Source: Wurfbainia villosa
Taxonomy: Eukaryota; Streptophyta; Magnoliopsida; Zingiberales; Zingiberaceae
Length of the DNA stretch: 64,000 nucleotides
Assembly (NCBI GenBank): GCA_025175895.1
Contig: CM046006.1
Span: 66,732,288 to 66,796,287, forward strand
Reading direction: 5' to 3'
In this document: positions 33,711 through 44,828 of the stretch, piece by piece
Layout of the letters: every line of letters starts with the position of its first letter
Position numbering within the stretch: position 1 is the first letter of the stretch
Notes under the pieces: model-generated
Database searches by the model: none
What the model was told of the DNA's origin: nothing
The model's input: the letters and a program-made list of their open reading frames with translations, nothing else
Made by a program: the position numbers and the translations under genes

Positions 33711-36700
33711 CTATTCTATTATGCACATGCCCAATTTTCGTCTTAATAGACTAAATTCGGCTTCGGGTAGGAGTTTAGTAAATAGGTCTGCTAAGTTAGA
33801 CTTCGATTCGACGTATTCGAGTTGTATGGCTCCGTTGGCCACATGTTCTCGAATGAAATGGTGTTTAACTTCTATATGTTTGGTCCTAGAGTGACATATC
33901 GGATTCTTTGTAAGATTAATTGAACTAATGTTGTCTACGTGAAATTTAGTATTCGTAAAGTCTAACTTAAAGTCGCGGAGAGTGTGCTTCATCCAAAGAA
34001 GTTGAGTGACACACTCACCCATCGCAATGTATTCGGCTTCGGTGGTAGATAAAGCGACACAGTGTTGCTTCCTACTGCACCAACTTACTAGACTCGAGCC
34101 GAGTAGTTGACAACAACCACTCGTGCTCTTTCTATCGAGTTTACTATTGGCATAATCCGAATCGGAGTAGCCGATTAGTTCGAACTCCGTAGATCTAGGG
34201 TACCAAATACCAACGTTAAGTGTACCCTTTAGATATCTAAGGATACGCTTAACTAGAGTTTGGTGAGACTCCTTAGCACAGGTTTGAAACCTGGCGCACA
34301 TACTTACTGCGAATAGGATGTCGGGTCGACTTGCAGTTAAGTATAGGAGACTTCCTATCACGCTCCTATAGTACTTTAAGTCAATGGTCTTACTTTCTAG
34401 GTCTTCTTCTATGTTAACGTTAATCGCCATTGGGGTGTTTATTACCTTGGCGTCTTGCATTCCAAATCTTTTAATTAACTCCTTAGTGTATTTTTGTTTA
34501 TATAGGTATATACCATCCTTAGTTTGTTCAATTTGTAGACCTAAAAAGAAACTTAACTCGCCTGCCAAGTTCATTTCGAACTCACTTTCCATGAGTGAAA
34601 CGAACTTGTTTAGTAAGGCTGAGTTAGAGGTTCCAAAAATTATATCGTCTACGTAAATTTGAGCTATGAATATTTCTTTACCTAAGGTTTTTACGAAGAG
34701 AGTTGGGTCAACTAAGCCTTGGTTAAACCCTTTTGACTTAAGATGGATTGAAAGTCTCTCGTACCAAGCTCGAGGAGCTTGTTTAAGTCCATAGAGAGCT
34801 TTCTTAAGTTTTAGAACATGGTCGGGTTTATCTAGATTTTTGAATCCGGGGGGGTTGGCTAACATAAACTTCTTCTTTAATGTATCCATTTAGGAATGCC
34901 GACTTAACATCCATTTGAAACAGCTTAAATCATCGATGTGCGGCATAAGCTAGCAACATTCGAATGGATTCGAGTCTAGCTACTGGGGCATAGGTTTCGT
35001 CGTAATCTAATCCTTCGACTTGACTAAACCCTTTGGCGACTAACCTAGCCTTGTTTCTAACTACTTCACCTTTATCATCAAGCTTATTTCGAAACACCCA
35101 CCTTGTTCCAATTATCGTTTTGTCTTTAGGTGGTGGTACTAATTCCCACACTTCATTCCTAGTAAATTGAGCTAGCTCTTCTTGCATTGCAATAATCCAA
35201 TCGGGATCAAGAAGAGCTTGTTCAATTGATTTGGGTTCTATCTTTGAAATTAAGGAAATTTGACTAAGGTTCCTATAGGATGCTCTAGTTCAACTCCTAG
35301 ATTAGGATCTCCTATCACTTGGTCGATAGGATGATTCGTTTGAGTCCTAGTTGGATTTGGGTTTGAGTTTACAACTTGATCCATAGGATGACTCGTTTGA
35401 GTTCTAGTTTGGTTGGAGTCATCTATCACTTGATCAATAGAGTGATTTGGTTGAACACTAGTTTGACTCGGATCACTTGTCACTTGGTCGACAAGAGAAG
35501 TTGGTTGATGTGGATTAGACTCGATCTCAGGGTCGGAGACGAGTTTGGTATCAGTGGGCTCAACACTTGGGGTCATTAAGGGTTTTGTAGGTTCGGGCAC
35601 TTCATCGAACACTACATTAATAGTCTCTTCGACTCTAAGGGTGTCGTGGTTATATACTCTATAAGCTCGACTTGTAGTCGAGTATCCTAGAAAGATTCCT
35701 ACGTGGTTTTGGATGTAAATTTCCCTAGGTAATCCTTAGTGTTTAGGATATGTACCTTACACCCAAATACCCTAAAGTACTTGATGTTAGGTATTTTATC
35801 GTGATAAATCTCGTACGAGGTCTTAAGGTGCCTTTTTACCATAAAGATCCTATTTTGGACATAGCATGCCGATTACGCTTCTCGCCAAAACCTATGGGTA
35901 GGTCGTATTCGCTCAACATAGTCCTAGCGGCTTCTTGTAGAGTTCGGTTTTTCCACTCCACTAGGCCATTTTGTTGAGGGGTCCTAGGGCAAGAGAATTC
36001 ATGGTGGTATCCATTTAGGTTACAGAAGTCGGTGAACCTTTGATTTTCGAATTCACCACCATGATCGCTTCTAAGTCTTTTAACCTTAAGGTCTTTTTGA
36101 TTCTCGATTAATTTGAATAGATTGATTAATTGATCTAGGGTATCATTTTTATGTTTGATGAACCTAACCCAGGTAAACCTGGAGTAGTCATCAATTATGA
36201 CTAAGCAATATTGACTTTTATTGAGTGACTTGGCTCCATGTGAATCGAATAGATCCATATGTAGGAGCTCAAGTACACTTGAGGTTCGTTCTTGGTTAGT
36301 TAACTTGTGTTGTGTCCTAGGTTGTTTTCCTTGTTGACAAGCATTATAGACTTTATTAACCAAATTGTTGAGGTTGGGTAAGCCTCTGACTAAGCCACTC
36401 TGACTCATCTTGTGGACGAGTCTTGGGTGCGAGTGACCGAGTCGTCGGTGCCACAACCATGATTCCTCTTCCAGTGTCATAAGACATTTGGCTGAGGAAT
36501 TGATTAGTTTAATTGTATAAATGTTATTTGTCCTAGTTCCTTTGAGTATTGTTTTAGCTGTTTTATTTGTTTTAATTACACATTCATTTTCTAAAAATAC
36601 GACCTTATAGTTATTGTCACATAATTGGCTTACGCTAAGCAGGTTATATTCGAAATTCTCTACAAGTAATACATTTTTAATAATAAAATTCGAGTTAAGC

Positions 36701-36834
36701 TCGATATCACCTGATCCGATGATTTTGAGCTTGTCGTTATTCCCAAAAGCTACCGATCCTTGTCGTTTGAATCGAAGCTTTGTGAATTTGAGTTGATCCC
36801 CGGTCATGTGTCGGGAGCAACTGCTATCCAACAT
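33711..36834 (-). pseudogene. pol: D3 pol: protease to RNase H, several lesions
   Basis: The protease/integrase frame is open from 36834 to 35836 (332 codons). Three functional residues have changed: protease DSG is DSS, the integrase zinc CNAC is YNAC (residue 163), and VERKN next to the catalytic Glu is VEWKN. The integrase triad D194, D257, E293 is otherwise present. A cluster of small indels at 35865..35900 ends the frame. Further breaks are near 35695, 35292 and 34850 (a 7-G run against 6 in D2). RT/RNase H continues from 34889 to 33711 with YVDD and STTEAEY and keeps the full C-terminus (GMCIIE). The lesions differ from those of D2. Confidence 0.92.
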
Positions 36835-37533
36835 CCATTGATCCTACACACAAGGTGGTTGGATTGGATGTTAGATTTTTTTTAAAAAAAAAAAAATTGG
36901 TTGTAAGTTGTTAAACCTAGGTCATCTCACCTGTGTCTATATGATCAAGCATGTTATACTTATGTGTTTTTTGTGAGATGATTTCCAATTAAGTTGATTA
37001 AGTGTATTTAGGTTCAAGTAATTTTATGTTAGATTTGGATTTGACCCTAGGCTTGTCAAGTTTACCTTTTCAAGATCATGGCTTCCAGGTCGTGGCGAGG
37101 CACAGGGGCCTTCTTTTATCGGATCATCGACCACTTCCTTAGACAAAGCCATGTTCAAGAAAATGATGACTTGACTCACCTAAGATTATTTCCTAGTCTA
37201 ACTGGTTATTTTTGAAAAGAGGCTCCCCGAGACTCAATCTTTTCGAAGAATTTTAGTTGGTTATGTTTTTGAAAAGAGGCTCCCCGAGGCTCAATCTTTT
37301 CGAAGAATTTTAGTTGGTTATGTTTTTGAAAAGAGGCTCCCCGAGGCTCAATTTTTCGAAGAATTTTAGTTGGTTATGTTTCTGAAAAGAGGCTCCCCGA
37401 GGCTCAATCTTTTCGAAGTTGATTATGTTCATGTTCTAAGTGAGTTCACAAGTTTTAAAGTACAAACTTTCTAAGTTAAAGCATGCAATTTCTAAGTTAA
37501 AGCACAAGCATTCTAAGTTAAAACATGCAATTT
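36835..37533 (-). other. D3 gag-pol spacer
   Basis: Same layout as D2: inverted repeat 36923..36930 with 36973..36980, conserved block about 37078..37157, four-unit 57-bp array 37206..37419, then TTCTAAGTTAAAGCA repeats. An A/T homopolymer stretch near 36875..36895 is longer than in D2. Confidence 0.7.
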
Positions 37534-39174
37534 CTAAGTTAAAGCACAAACATGTTTTGTACTGGCTCCCCCTAGACCGTTGAATCGGTTCGGTCTATCC
37601 ACATAGTGGATTTGGTCCTTGGGAATCCAGTACGGGTTGGATCCTAGAGTTGAAATCAAAAGGTTCTTAGGGACCCATGCTTGGACATGTTTCCTATGTC
37701 GACTTACAATCGACATATACGACCTATTAGTCGTGTTTGAGTTAAATCCTAGTCCAGCCTTGTTGTACACGGCCCTTTGAGATCCAAGTAGGAGGTCAAG
37801 TCCTTTGGATCCCGAAGTGAACCTTTCCAACCTGTTCCTAAGATATTCGACTTGACTTTTCAAGAGAGAGTTCTCAACTTCGAGCTTTTCAACTCGAGTT
37901 GAGTCCTTCTCTTGAACTCGACTAGTCGAAGAGGTTAGGGAGACCTCGTGTTTGAGGAGTTTAACCTCCTCAACAAGGGTCTCGACCTTGGACTCGGACT
38001 TAGCTAACTTCCTAGACAAAAACCTAACCGTATTATGTAAAGTATTAAATAAAGTTCGACTTACTTTAAGGGTATCTTTTGAACCGGATGCGTATCCGTG
38101 GCTTGACTTGAAGGTAGCTTCGTAGTCCGAGTCATCCTCAGGTTCTGACTCAAGTGCAGGCTCGGTCTCCGTGTCCGACTCAATTGATTTCACCATGAAG
38201 ACGTGGTCTTCGTCTTCTTCGGATGATGCTTCTTCCCATGTCACGTTGAGGGCCTTCTTGTGCTTAGGTGCTTGGTGGTTCAGCTTGGGGCACTCGGACT
38301 TGATATGTCCAAACCTGTTACACTCATAACACCTAATATTAGAACTTTTAGGCTTACCTTGGTTGAGTCGAGTCGTGGTTCGCTTTCGTCCCTTGGCTAT
38401 CCTTCGAGCTAGGTTCATTAGTTCGGCAGTCAACTCCGGCTCAACTTCTTCTTCGGACTCGTCTTCCTCCTCGGTTGGTGGTGGCTTGCTTGCGATTTTC
38501 TTCTTCTTTGATCCTGCAAACAAGGCTATACCCCTCTCGGGTTCCGAGTTGGACTGCTCATGTAATTCGAAATCGGAAAAGAGTTCATCTAACCTAATTT
38601 TAGAAAGATCCTTGGAGACCTTGTAGGCATCGACCATGGATGCCCACAAGGTAGTCCTCGGAAACGAGTTTAGAACATACCTTATAAGGTCGCGGTTTTC
38701 GACCTTTTGCCCGATTGCGTGTAGGTTGTTGACTATGTCCTGGACTCGGGCATGAAGTTGGGTCGCGGACTCGTGTTCCTGCATTTTTAGGTTATATAGT
38801 TTATTGAAAAGAAGATCACGCTTACATACCTTTGCTTCATCGGTCCCTTCGTGTAGCTCCACTAGTTTCGTCCAAAGATCTTTTGCGCTTATGAAGGGGC
38901 CGACGCGATTTAGCTCCTCCTTGGATAGGCCACATTGGAGGATTTGTGTTGCCTTGGCGTCGGCTTCGACTTGTCGTTTTGTCGCAATGGTCCATTGATC
39001 ATAATCCAAGGAGTCACCCACTTCATTAGTCGGAAGTGTGAAACCCGTTTGGATTATGATCCACATCTCGATTTGGGTTTTGAGAAAGCATACCATCCGA
39101 CCCTTCCAATAACGGAAGTCATCTCCATTGTAAAACGGAGGTCGGACGGTGCTAAAACCCTCGAGATGGGCCAT
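37534..39174 (-). CDS. gag: D3 gag, intact reading frame
   Basis: Gag polyprotein of 546 residues, the only gag in the window with no stop or frameshift. I chose MAHLEGFSTVRPPF (39174) because all D copies share it; an in-frame ATG five codons upstream (39189) is not needed. Domains: DUF4219/UBN2-type capsid (about 1-230: YWKGRM, KRDLLFNKLYNLK, RYVLNSFPRTTLW, DELFSDFELHEQ), a KKKK/EEEDE linker, zinc knuckle CX2CX4HX4C (38290..38331), acidic tracts, a coiled coil (about 410-450), and C-terminal WVPK and WIPK motifs. It could encapsidate RNA in the cytoplasm and, in principle, serve the gag-less or broken relatives nearby. Confidence 0.9.
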   Translation of the reverse strand: MAHLEGFSTVRPPFYNGDDFRYWKGRMVCFLKTQIEMWIIIQTGFTLPTNEVGDSLDYDQWTIATKRQVEADAKATQILQCGLSKEELNRVGPFISAKDLWTKLVELHEGTDEAKVCKRDLLFNKLYNLKMQEHESATQLHARVQDIVNNLHAIGQKVENRDLIRYVLNSFPRTTLWASMVDAYKVSKDLSKIRLDELFSDFELHEQSNSEPERGIALFAGSKKKKIASKPPPTEEEDESEEEVEPELTAELMNLARRIAKGRKRTTTRLNQGKPKSSNIRCYECNRFGHIKSECPKLNHQAPKHKKALNVTWEEASSEEDEDHVFMVKSIESDTETEPALESEPEDDSDYEATFKSSHGYASGSKDTLKVSRTLFNTLHNTVRFLSRKLAKSESKVETLVEEVKLLKHEVSLTSSTSRVQEKDSTRVEKLEVENSLLKSQVEYLRNRLERFTSGSKGLDLLLGSQRAVYNKAGLGFNSNTTNRSYMSIVSRHRKHVQAWVPKNLLISTLGSNPYWIPKDQIHYVDRPNRFNGLGGASTKHVCALT

Positions 39175-39390
39175 TAGAACAAAAGACACAAATAGACGGA
39201 GACGAAGAAACTAACAATGACAAAAACACGAAAACAAGTACCAAGACTCGCGTCTTGGATTATTAGTGCGGGAGAAAAACTTAACAAGGCGAAATAAATA
39301 AAAAAACAGAATTAAAAGAAAAATAAATCTGTAAAAAGGCTAGATTGGTGGTTTCACCAAATCTTAGCAACCCCCGGCTCTGATACCAAT

Positions 39391-40445
39391 TGTTGGATCG
39401 ATGCGGTTCGCTAGAGGGGGGGGTGAATAGTGATAAAAACTTTTTCGTAATCGTTCGTTAAGGTACGAGTAAAATGCAGCGGAAAGATAACAATAAATAA
39501 ATAAAAACACGAGGGTTTTTACTTGGTTCGTAGCCTACGGCTACTACTCCAAGGCCCTAGTGGTCCTTGACCACGCACGGAGGGCAAAATACTAACCAAA
39601 CTCCTCGTTGGAGATAGGAGTTAAACGAATACAAAACTCGATAAAGACTCAAGGTAGAGGGACACTCCCCCTCTCCTTGATATGATTTAAAGCTTTACTA
39701 AAAGAAATAAACTGAAATACAATTTAGAACTTTCAAGCGACTTTAAAGGTTGGAGGTTGAAGCTCTAGTCGTCGTCTCGGCAGCGCTTCGTCGTAGGGAT
39801 GTCGGAGAGTCGGAGCGTATCGGAAGCACTTGGAAGCTTTTTTAATTGATGAAAAACCCTAGGTTTGGCCCTCCTTTTATAGCCTTTGAGCCCCTCATCG
39901 AATGGGTCTTTAGCCAATCACAAATGGGCACAAAACCCCTTGAAAAATGGTGATAACTCTTGACTACTTGAGGCTGATCCTTTGACCGATGATCGATGAT
40001 CAAGATCGGCCGATTGTCGATCTTCTAATCGATCGCTGACGGCAAGTCCTCCAAGGTTAGCTCAACAAAAATATAATTTCGATGGTCGTCGACCATCCAA
40101 TCTCGACCTAGACCATCTATAAGAAGTCTTTGGTCGGATCTACGCTTAAGATCATCCCCGTAAAGAGTATATGACCTTACTTACGCTCGCTCACACGAGC
40201 TTACCTCAGTACTTACATGTTGCTTTTGCTTCCGGCCTTCCACTCAATTCCTTCGGCTCCCTTCGAAGTCTCTTGAGTGTCGCCCGACCACCGCGGCTTC
40301 CTCCAGGTGTCGCTAGCCTTCATCTCCATCGTTGAGACTTTTCTGCACACTTGATTTAGCTCATGAGATAACAATATATGCTTAACTTTGTATCGTTTGC
40401 TATAATCAAAACTCAGGTTCGACTTAGGTGCCTACTGCACCAACA
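39391..40445 (-). repeat. D tandem, right LTR (5' LTR of D3)
   Basis: 1055 bp, TGTTGGATCGATGC to CACCAACA, followed by the TSD CAAGG. Its core at 39985..40060 is about 45 bp shorter than in the other two LTRs. Confidence 0.92.
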
Positions 40446-40450
40446 CAAGG

Positions 40451-41294
40451 TAGGCATCAATCCGATAGATAGTCTGCGTGGGACTAAGAAGTCGAGATCG
40501 GACAATATTACTACTTCCATTATATTTCATATTGTGTATGTTGCTAATCTTGTTTTGTAGGGCTCCAGTCGACTGAAAGGATTCTAGTCGACTGAGGTGC
40601 AATCGACTGTAACACCTAGTTACTAGTTTGAGTTGGTGATCGATTGCAGATACCGAGACAACAAGAACTCCAATCGATTGGGAGGTCCAGTCGACTGGGA
40701 TACAAAATTTCCTGAAGTAGAGATAGGTGACTTGGAGTCGACTGGACTAGGTCCAGTCGATTGGGAAGGCAGAAGTACCAAATCGACAGGCTGATTTGGA
40801 GTTGACTAGAGGGTGTTCTAGTTGACTGGAAAGCGCCTATATAAGAAATGGAGAGCTAGCTCCGAGTAGAACAATGCTAATATGTCCAATTGTTGTCGCC
40901 TTCATTTGTCTTCTGCAGCAAGTCTCAACACACTGACACTACTCTTCGAGCTTCTTTGAGCAACATTTCAAGTGTTGGTAAAAGCTTTAAATTCTTGTAA
41001 TTTCCATTTTTCTTGTGTGATTATATTTCTAAAGGGAAGGTAGCTTGTTACCATACCGTTAGCATTTGTAACAAGCGAATACCCTCCGAGTTCGAGAGTT
41101 TCGAATCGGAGGACTTTTTAGTGGATTGCCCATTGTGAACCAAGTAAAAATAATTGTCTTCATTTACTTTACTTTATTCTGCTACAAATACTCTTGTATT
41201 TCAAAACAAAAGATAAGTTTTAAAAAGTTAAAAATAAAATTTTATAACTCCGAGATTCACCCCCCCCCCCTCTCTCAGAAATCTCGACCCTACA
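40451..41294 (+). repeat. Element B 3' LTR, second piece
   Basis: Resumes after the D tandem. A series of AGTCGACT/ATCGATT boxes lies at 40565..40825, then TATATAA at 40838..40844, and the LTR ends CTCGACCCTACA at 41294. A C10 run at 41261..41270 marks the edge region. Confidence 0.87.
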
Positions 41295-41299
41295 CTTAA

Positions 41300-42810
41300 A
41301 CCCTTATTTCTCCTCCTTTTGTAATTAAAATTGCATCCATCATCCCTTGATGAACACACTCCCCCTAAAGGCTTTCTCCCCCTTGACCATTGCACCAACA
41401 ATGTCCTTGGAGAGTTCCTAAGCCTATAGGAAACTTAAACTATCGAAAATAAGAGTATAAGTTCAAACTTGAACATTAACCTTCCTTAAAATTCGATACT
41501 CTCCTAATCATTTTCAATGATAATTCCACCTTTCCAATGCTTTCCAAAGCATATCCTAGGGTTAAGAGACGTTAGGATAGCCTAACATTGCTGATAAATG
41601 GCTAAACAAACCTTGTTCAACTGAAATCAGCTTCAATAGTCGACTACCTCACCACAAGTCGACTGGTTTCTGCAATGTGCAAAAAACAGGTTTCAGAATT
41701 AAAGTTTGGAAAATAATAAGTAAATATACATAATTTAAAAAAATCATGAAATTTTATACGTACATTACTTACATGAAATAAAATGGGCGAAAAATAGTTT
41801 TAAGTTAAAACACCCATTATTTTAAGAGATTGATACAAAATTCAAAAGCATTGAAAACTTTCAATATTTTGCCTAACTTTGTATCGACATTCTCAATGGT
41901 GATTGCTATCAAAAGATAGGCTTCACCAAGATTTTCTAAAGTGATTTAAAAATATTTTTAAAACCTTATATTGAACCATGGTCTATGGGCTAGATGTACA
42001 CGACTTATACATTAGCTTTCCTCATGATTCCTCCATGTTATATTATGAGTTTGAGTTCATCTAGATGCAACATCTATGCACATTGAACTTAACTCATTTT
42101 CCTAATATCTCACATGTGTCTAAGGTGTATCAATACACACACATGTCTTCCTTATGGCCTTTGTGAGATGTGGGTTTTGTTTTTCCCTACATAAGGGTTT
42201 ATGCATTTTATCTAGGCAACTCTATTTGATTCCCTTATCATGAGACTTCAAGTCATGCCATTGTCCTTAATTTCATTTTAATTATCCTAAATGCATTAAT
42301 GATGATCGTGGCATAAATGATAACATAAATTAAAGCATAGCCAATGAATCATTATGTCATGACATTAAAAATTAAACCTAAACACAAGCATGATATATAT
42401 TACCCTAAGCATGATCATGATATTTAAAAAATTATATAAAATATGATGTCATGACATAGCATATGACAAACAAAGCATGACAATTTTATATAGTAAAGGT
42501 ATAAGAATACCTAAGTTTCAAGTCCAATTTGTCATTTTCTAGGATTATACCATTTTTACCACAATAACTCAATTTTCCAAGTGTGCTAAAAATTTAAAAT
42601 GACACACTATGACTCTAAAATCTAATTGTGCCAATTATGATCAAATTTTCAACCTTTATGATTTCTATAGGCACATCCTAAATTCTTTAGGATATAATTA
42701 CTAACCTCAATTCCAAGGTATCCCATTATCTTGAAAATATCCTAAAGTGTCAACTCTGTCATGGTTAGATTAACTACTCATCCATTTAGGGTTGACACAT
42801 CCTAATCCAT
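41300..42810 (-). other. Element A 3' non-coding region, continued
   Basis: Between the B insertion and the A gag tail there is no ORF. Read in the sense direction from gag: inverted repeat TATCTCAC..GTGAGATG (42106..42170, one arm mutated), conserved block (about 41976..42034), a pair of GTCGAC boxes (41637..41646 and 41657..41666), then PPT-like tracts near 41320, 41360 and 41373. This is the same order as in F and T. No pol lies between gag and the 3' LTR, so A is also a gag-only element. Confidence 0.72.
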
Positions 42811-43077
42811 CTAGTATGAGGGAATCACACTCTTAGGAATCCAAAACCTATTTGAGCTCCTTGGGTTAACTAGGTACTCACTAGGGATGACTTCCCTAGA
42901 TACCTTCCTAATGACTCTCATAGGCTTTGAAGCCTTGGTCATTTGGGTCTTCTCAAGGTTAACTCTAGGGGTAACTCCCCTTGTAACCTTACTAGTGACT
43001 TTCCTAGGTTTCTTTAAAACCTTAGCTACTAGACACTTTTCAAGATTAGCCTTAGGGATGACTTCCCTAATAACCTC
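42811..43077 (-). pseudogene. gag: Element A gag, C-terminal tail only
   Basis: 89 codons remain, ending EYLVNPRSSNRFWIPKSVI..SY and a stop. The end is homologous to the last residues of T and F gag (EYLVNPIGKNLYWVPKS). Upstream it holds about 2.4 copies of a 28-residue unit: REVIPKANLEK..., RGVTPRVNLEK..., REVIPSEYLVNP. The rest of gag is displaced by element E, whose LTR starts at 43078, and lies beyond the window. Confidence 0.75.
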
Positions 43078-44828
43078 TGAAAGGACCGGTATACGCAAGA
43101 GAGGGGAGATTACTTTTTCAAAAATAATCAAGTAAACGCAGTGGAAATTCAACTTTAAGAGAGTAGATACGAGCAAAAACATGGAAAACAATGATAATTT
43201 GATGCAGCCAATACTTAACAGAAATGAGATGAATACGAACAAGTGTATGAAAAGTAAACACAACACAAATCAAAAGTAAAAGGAAAGATGAAGACACAGT
43301 TGATTTTTACTTGGTTCACAGCTCTCTCCTAGAGCTGCTAGTCCAAGACCTACCACTATCTTTTTTCCTTTTCGAAGACAAGCTTCGAGGGTGGAGAAAC
43401 CTCTTAATGATTTATAGTTCACAAATTCAAAGGATATATAAATTTACGTACAGGAATCTAAATATGAATAATAAAGGAAAACAAGGAACTTTACAGATAC
43501 ACCAAGTCATTACTGCCTTTTGTCCTTGTTTTGATCAGAATAGCTTTATCGTAGGTGAGAGCTTCCAAGAGAAGGAGCAGAAACACCAAGAACGGAGGAA
43601 GAAGATGGCACAGAGTTTCGCAGCTTGTGGAATGGACGTTGCCATCGTTCAAATTGTGAGCAAGTAATTGGCATTGCGGAAGCAGTAAGCACGAAGTAGT
43701 TTTGTTGCAACGTAGGAAGAAGCACAAAGAACCAGTTGTCGTAGAGGAAGCAAAAAACACAAAATCGTTCTCTGGAGGAAGAAGACGCATGAGCCAGTAC
43801 TTCATTTTTTTGCACGAGCGAAATAAAAACCTCGATCATCCCTCTGATCTCCAATCTCGATCGCACACCTATCCCCAAAGCTCGGATCCCATTCAAACCC
43901 TCTACGAAATCCTTTCCCAACCGTAGGATTTGTTATCCATTTGAAGAGACGTCGGTAGAAATCGACCACGTGTCGAAACAGATAAGTTTCTCCGTTGGAA
44001 TTGTGACTTTGCTTCCCAGCAGTATTGGTGCCAATCGAGCATGCCTTGCATATGTTCATCTTTACGAAGGGCCAGTCTAGTCGTTGCCTCGACTGCTCAT
44101 GTTGAATGCCTAGGTTTCTTCTAATGAGCGTCTTGAGGGCCTTGCTTACATTCATTCTTTGTTAAAGAACGATAGTCATTGCCTCGGCCCTAGTCAGTAC
44201 GCCGGTCGAGTGTGGCTTGCCGCCATCGCCGGCTTAGGATCAGTCGAGGCTCTGCCTTCACTGCCTCAGTCGAAGAGCCGGTCGAGGTGCTAGCTCGACT
44301 GCCACTCGTCTTGCAACAATTCCATTAGCTACTACATGATTTCAGTCGAGGCCTTTGCCTCGCTTCCTTGACCGATCGAGGTGACTCGTTCTTGTTCGAT
44401 CCAAATTCTTCGACTGATGAATGCAGTAAGGGCAATGGTTGATGTGTTAACTCATTGTTGTCCTTATGACCCATTATTTCAGTTAGCTCTAAGACTGAAA
44501 TACGCCTAGTAAAGACTCTATCCAGAGACCCTTTACCTGCCAAGACTCCGACCTCCAACAATTCTTGGACTTTTCATCTTGCCACTTTCACAAGGAATTT
44601 TCTGCCTACCAAGGAATTATCCTTCTTGGACTTTTCACCAAGGTACACCCTTGTATTTCTCATCTACCAAGGAATTACCCATCTTGGAATTTTCACCAAG
44701 GTCCACCCTTGGATTTTTCTAGTCGCCAAGGAATTAATCATCTTGGACTTTTCATCAAGTGTCCACCCTTGGATTTCTCACTTGCATAAACCTTTGTTTA
44801 CTTAAACTTTTGTCAAATGCCAAAACAT
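43078..44828 (-). repeat. Element E 3' LTR, main piece
   Basis: Begins TGAAAGGACCGGTATACGC. It contains a box cluster with GTCGAGGC and GCCTCGAC (44085..44390) and CTTGGA-type repeats (44560..44790). It stops at AACAT, the TSD of T, and resumes at 50290..50312 (ending CTCCAACA), about 1.77 kb in total. A 117-codon minus-strand frame (43802..44155) resembles nothing I recognise. Confidence 0.78.

Larger units (their letters stand above)
24021..40445 (-). mobile_element. D2-D3: tandem Sirevirus with three LTRs and two internal regions
   Basis: Two complete D-family internal regions on the minus strand share the middle LTR: LTR 24021..25124, internal D2 25125..31706, LTR 31707..32803, internal D3 32804..39390, LTR 39391..40445. 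The repeat period is 7686 and 7684 bp. One perfect TSD, CAAGG, flanks the whole array (24016..24020 and 40446..40450), so it descends from a single insertion. Unequal recombination between LTRs is the usual origin of such arrays. Each unit carries gag, protease, integrase, RT and RNase H with different lesions. Confidence 0.92.
1840..41294 (+). mobile_element. Element B, gag-only Sirevirus derivative split by nested insertions
   Basis: Plus-strand LTR element. The 5' LTR is in two pieces (1840..2067 and 18884..19962), then PBS, a broken gag (20129..20977), a non-coding internal region to 23618, and a 3' LTR in two pieces (23619..24020 and 40451..41294). The flanks CCTAA (1835..1839) and CTTAA (41295..41299) are a TSD with one mismatch. 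Without its nested insertions it is about 6.2 kb. No protease, integrase, reverse transcriptase or RNase H is recognisable, so it must have depended on a related autonomous element. Confidence 0.85.

Noticed and set aside
43802..44155. 117-codon minus-strand ORF inside the E LTR
   Set aside because: No recognisable motif, located in an LTR, with overlapping competing frames; not enough to call a gene.
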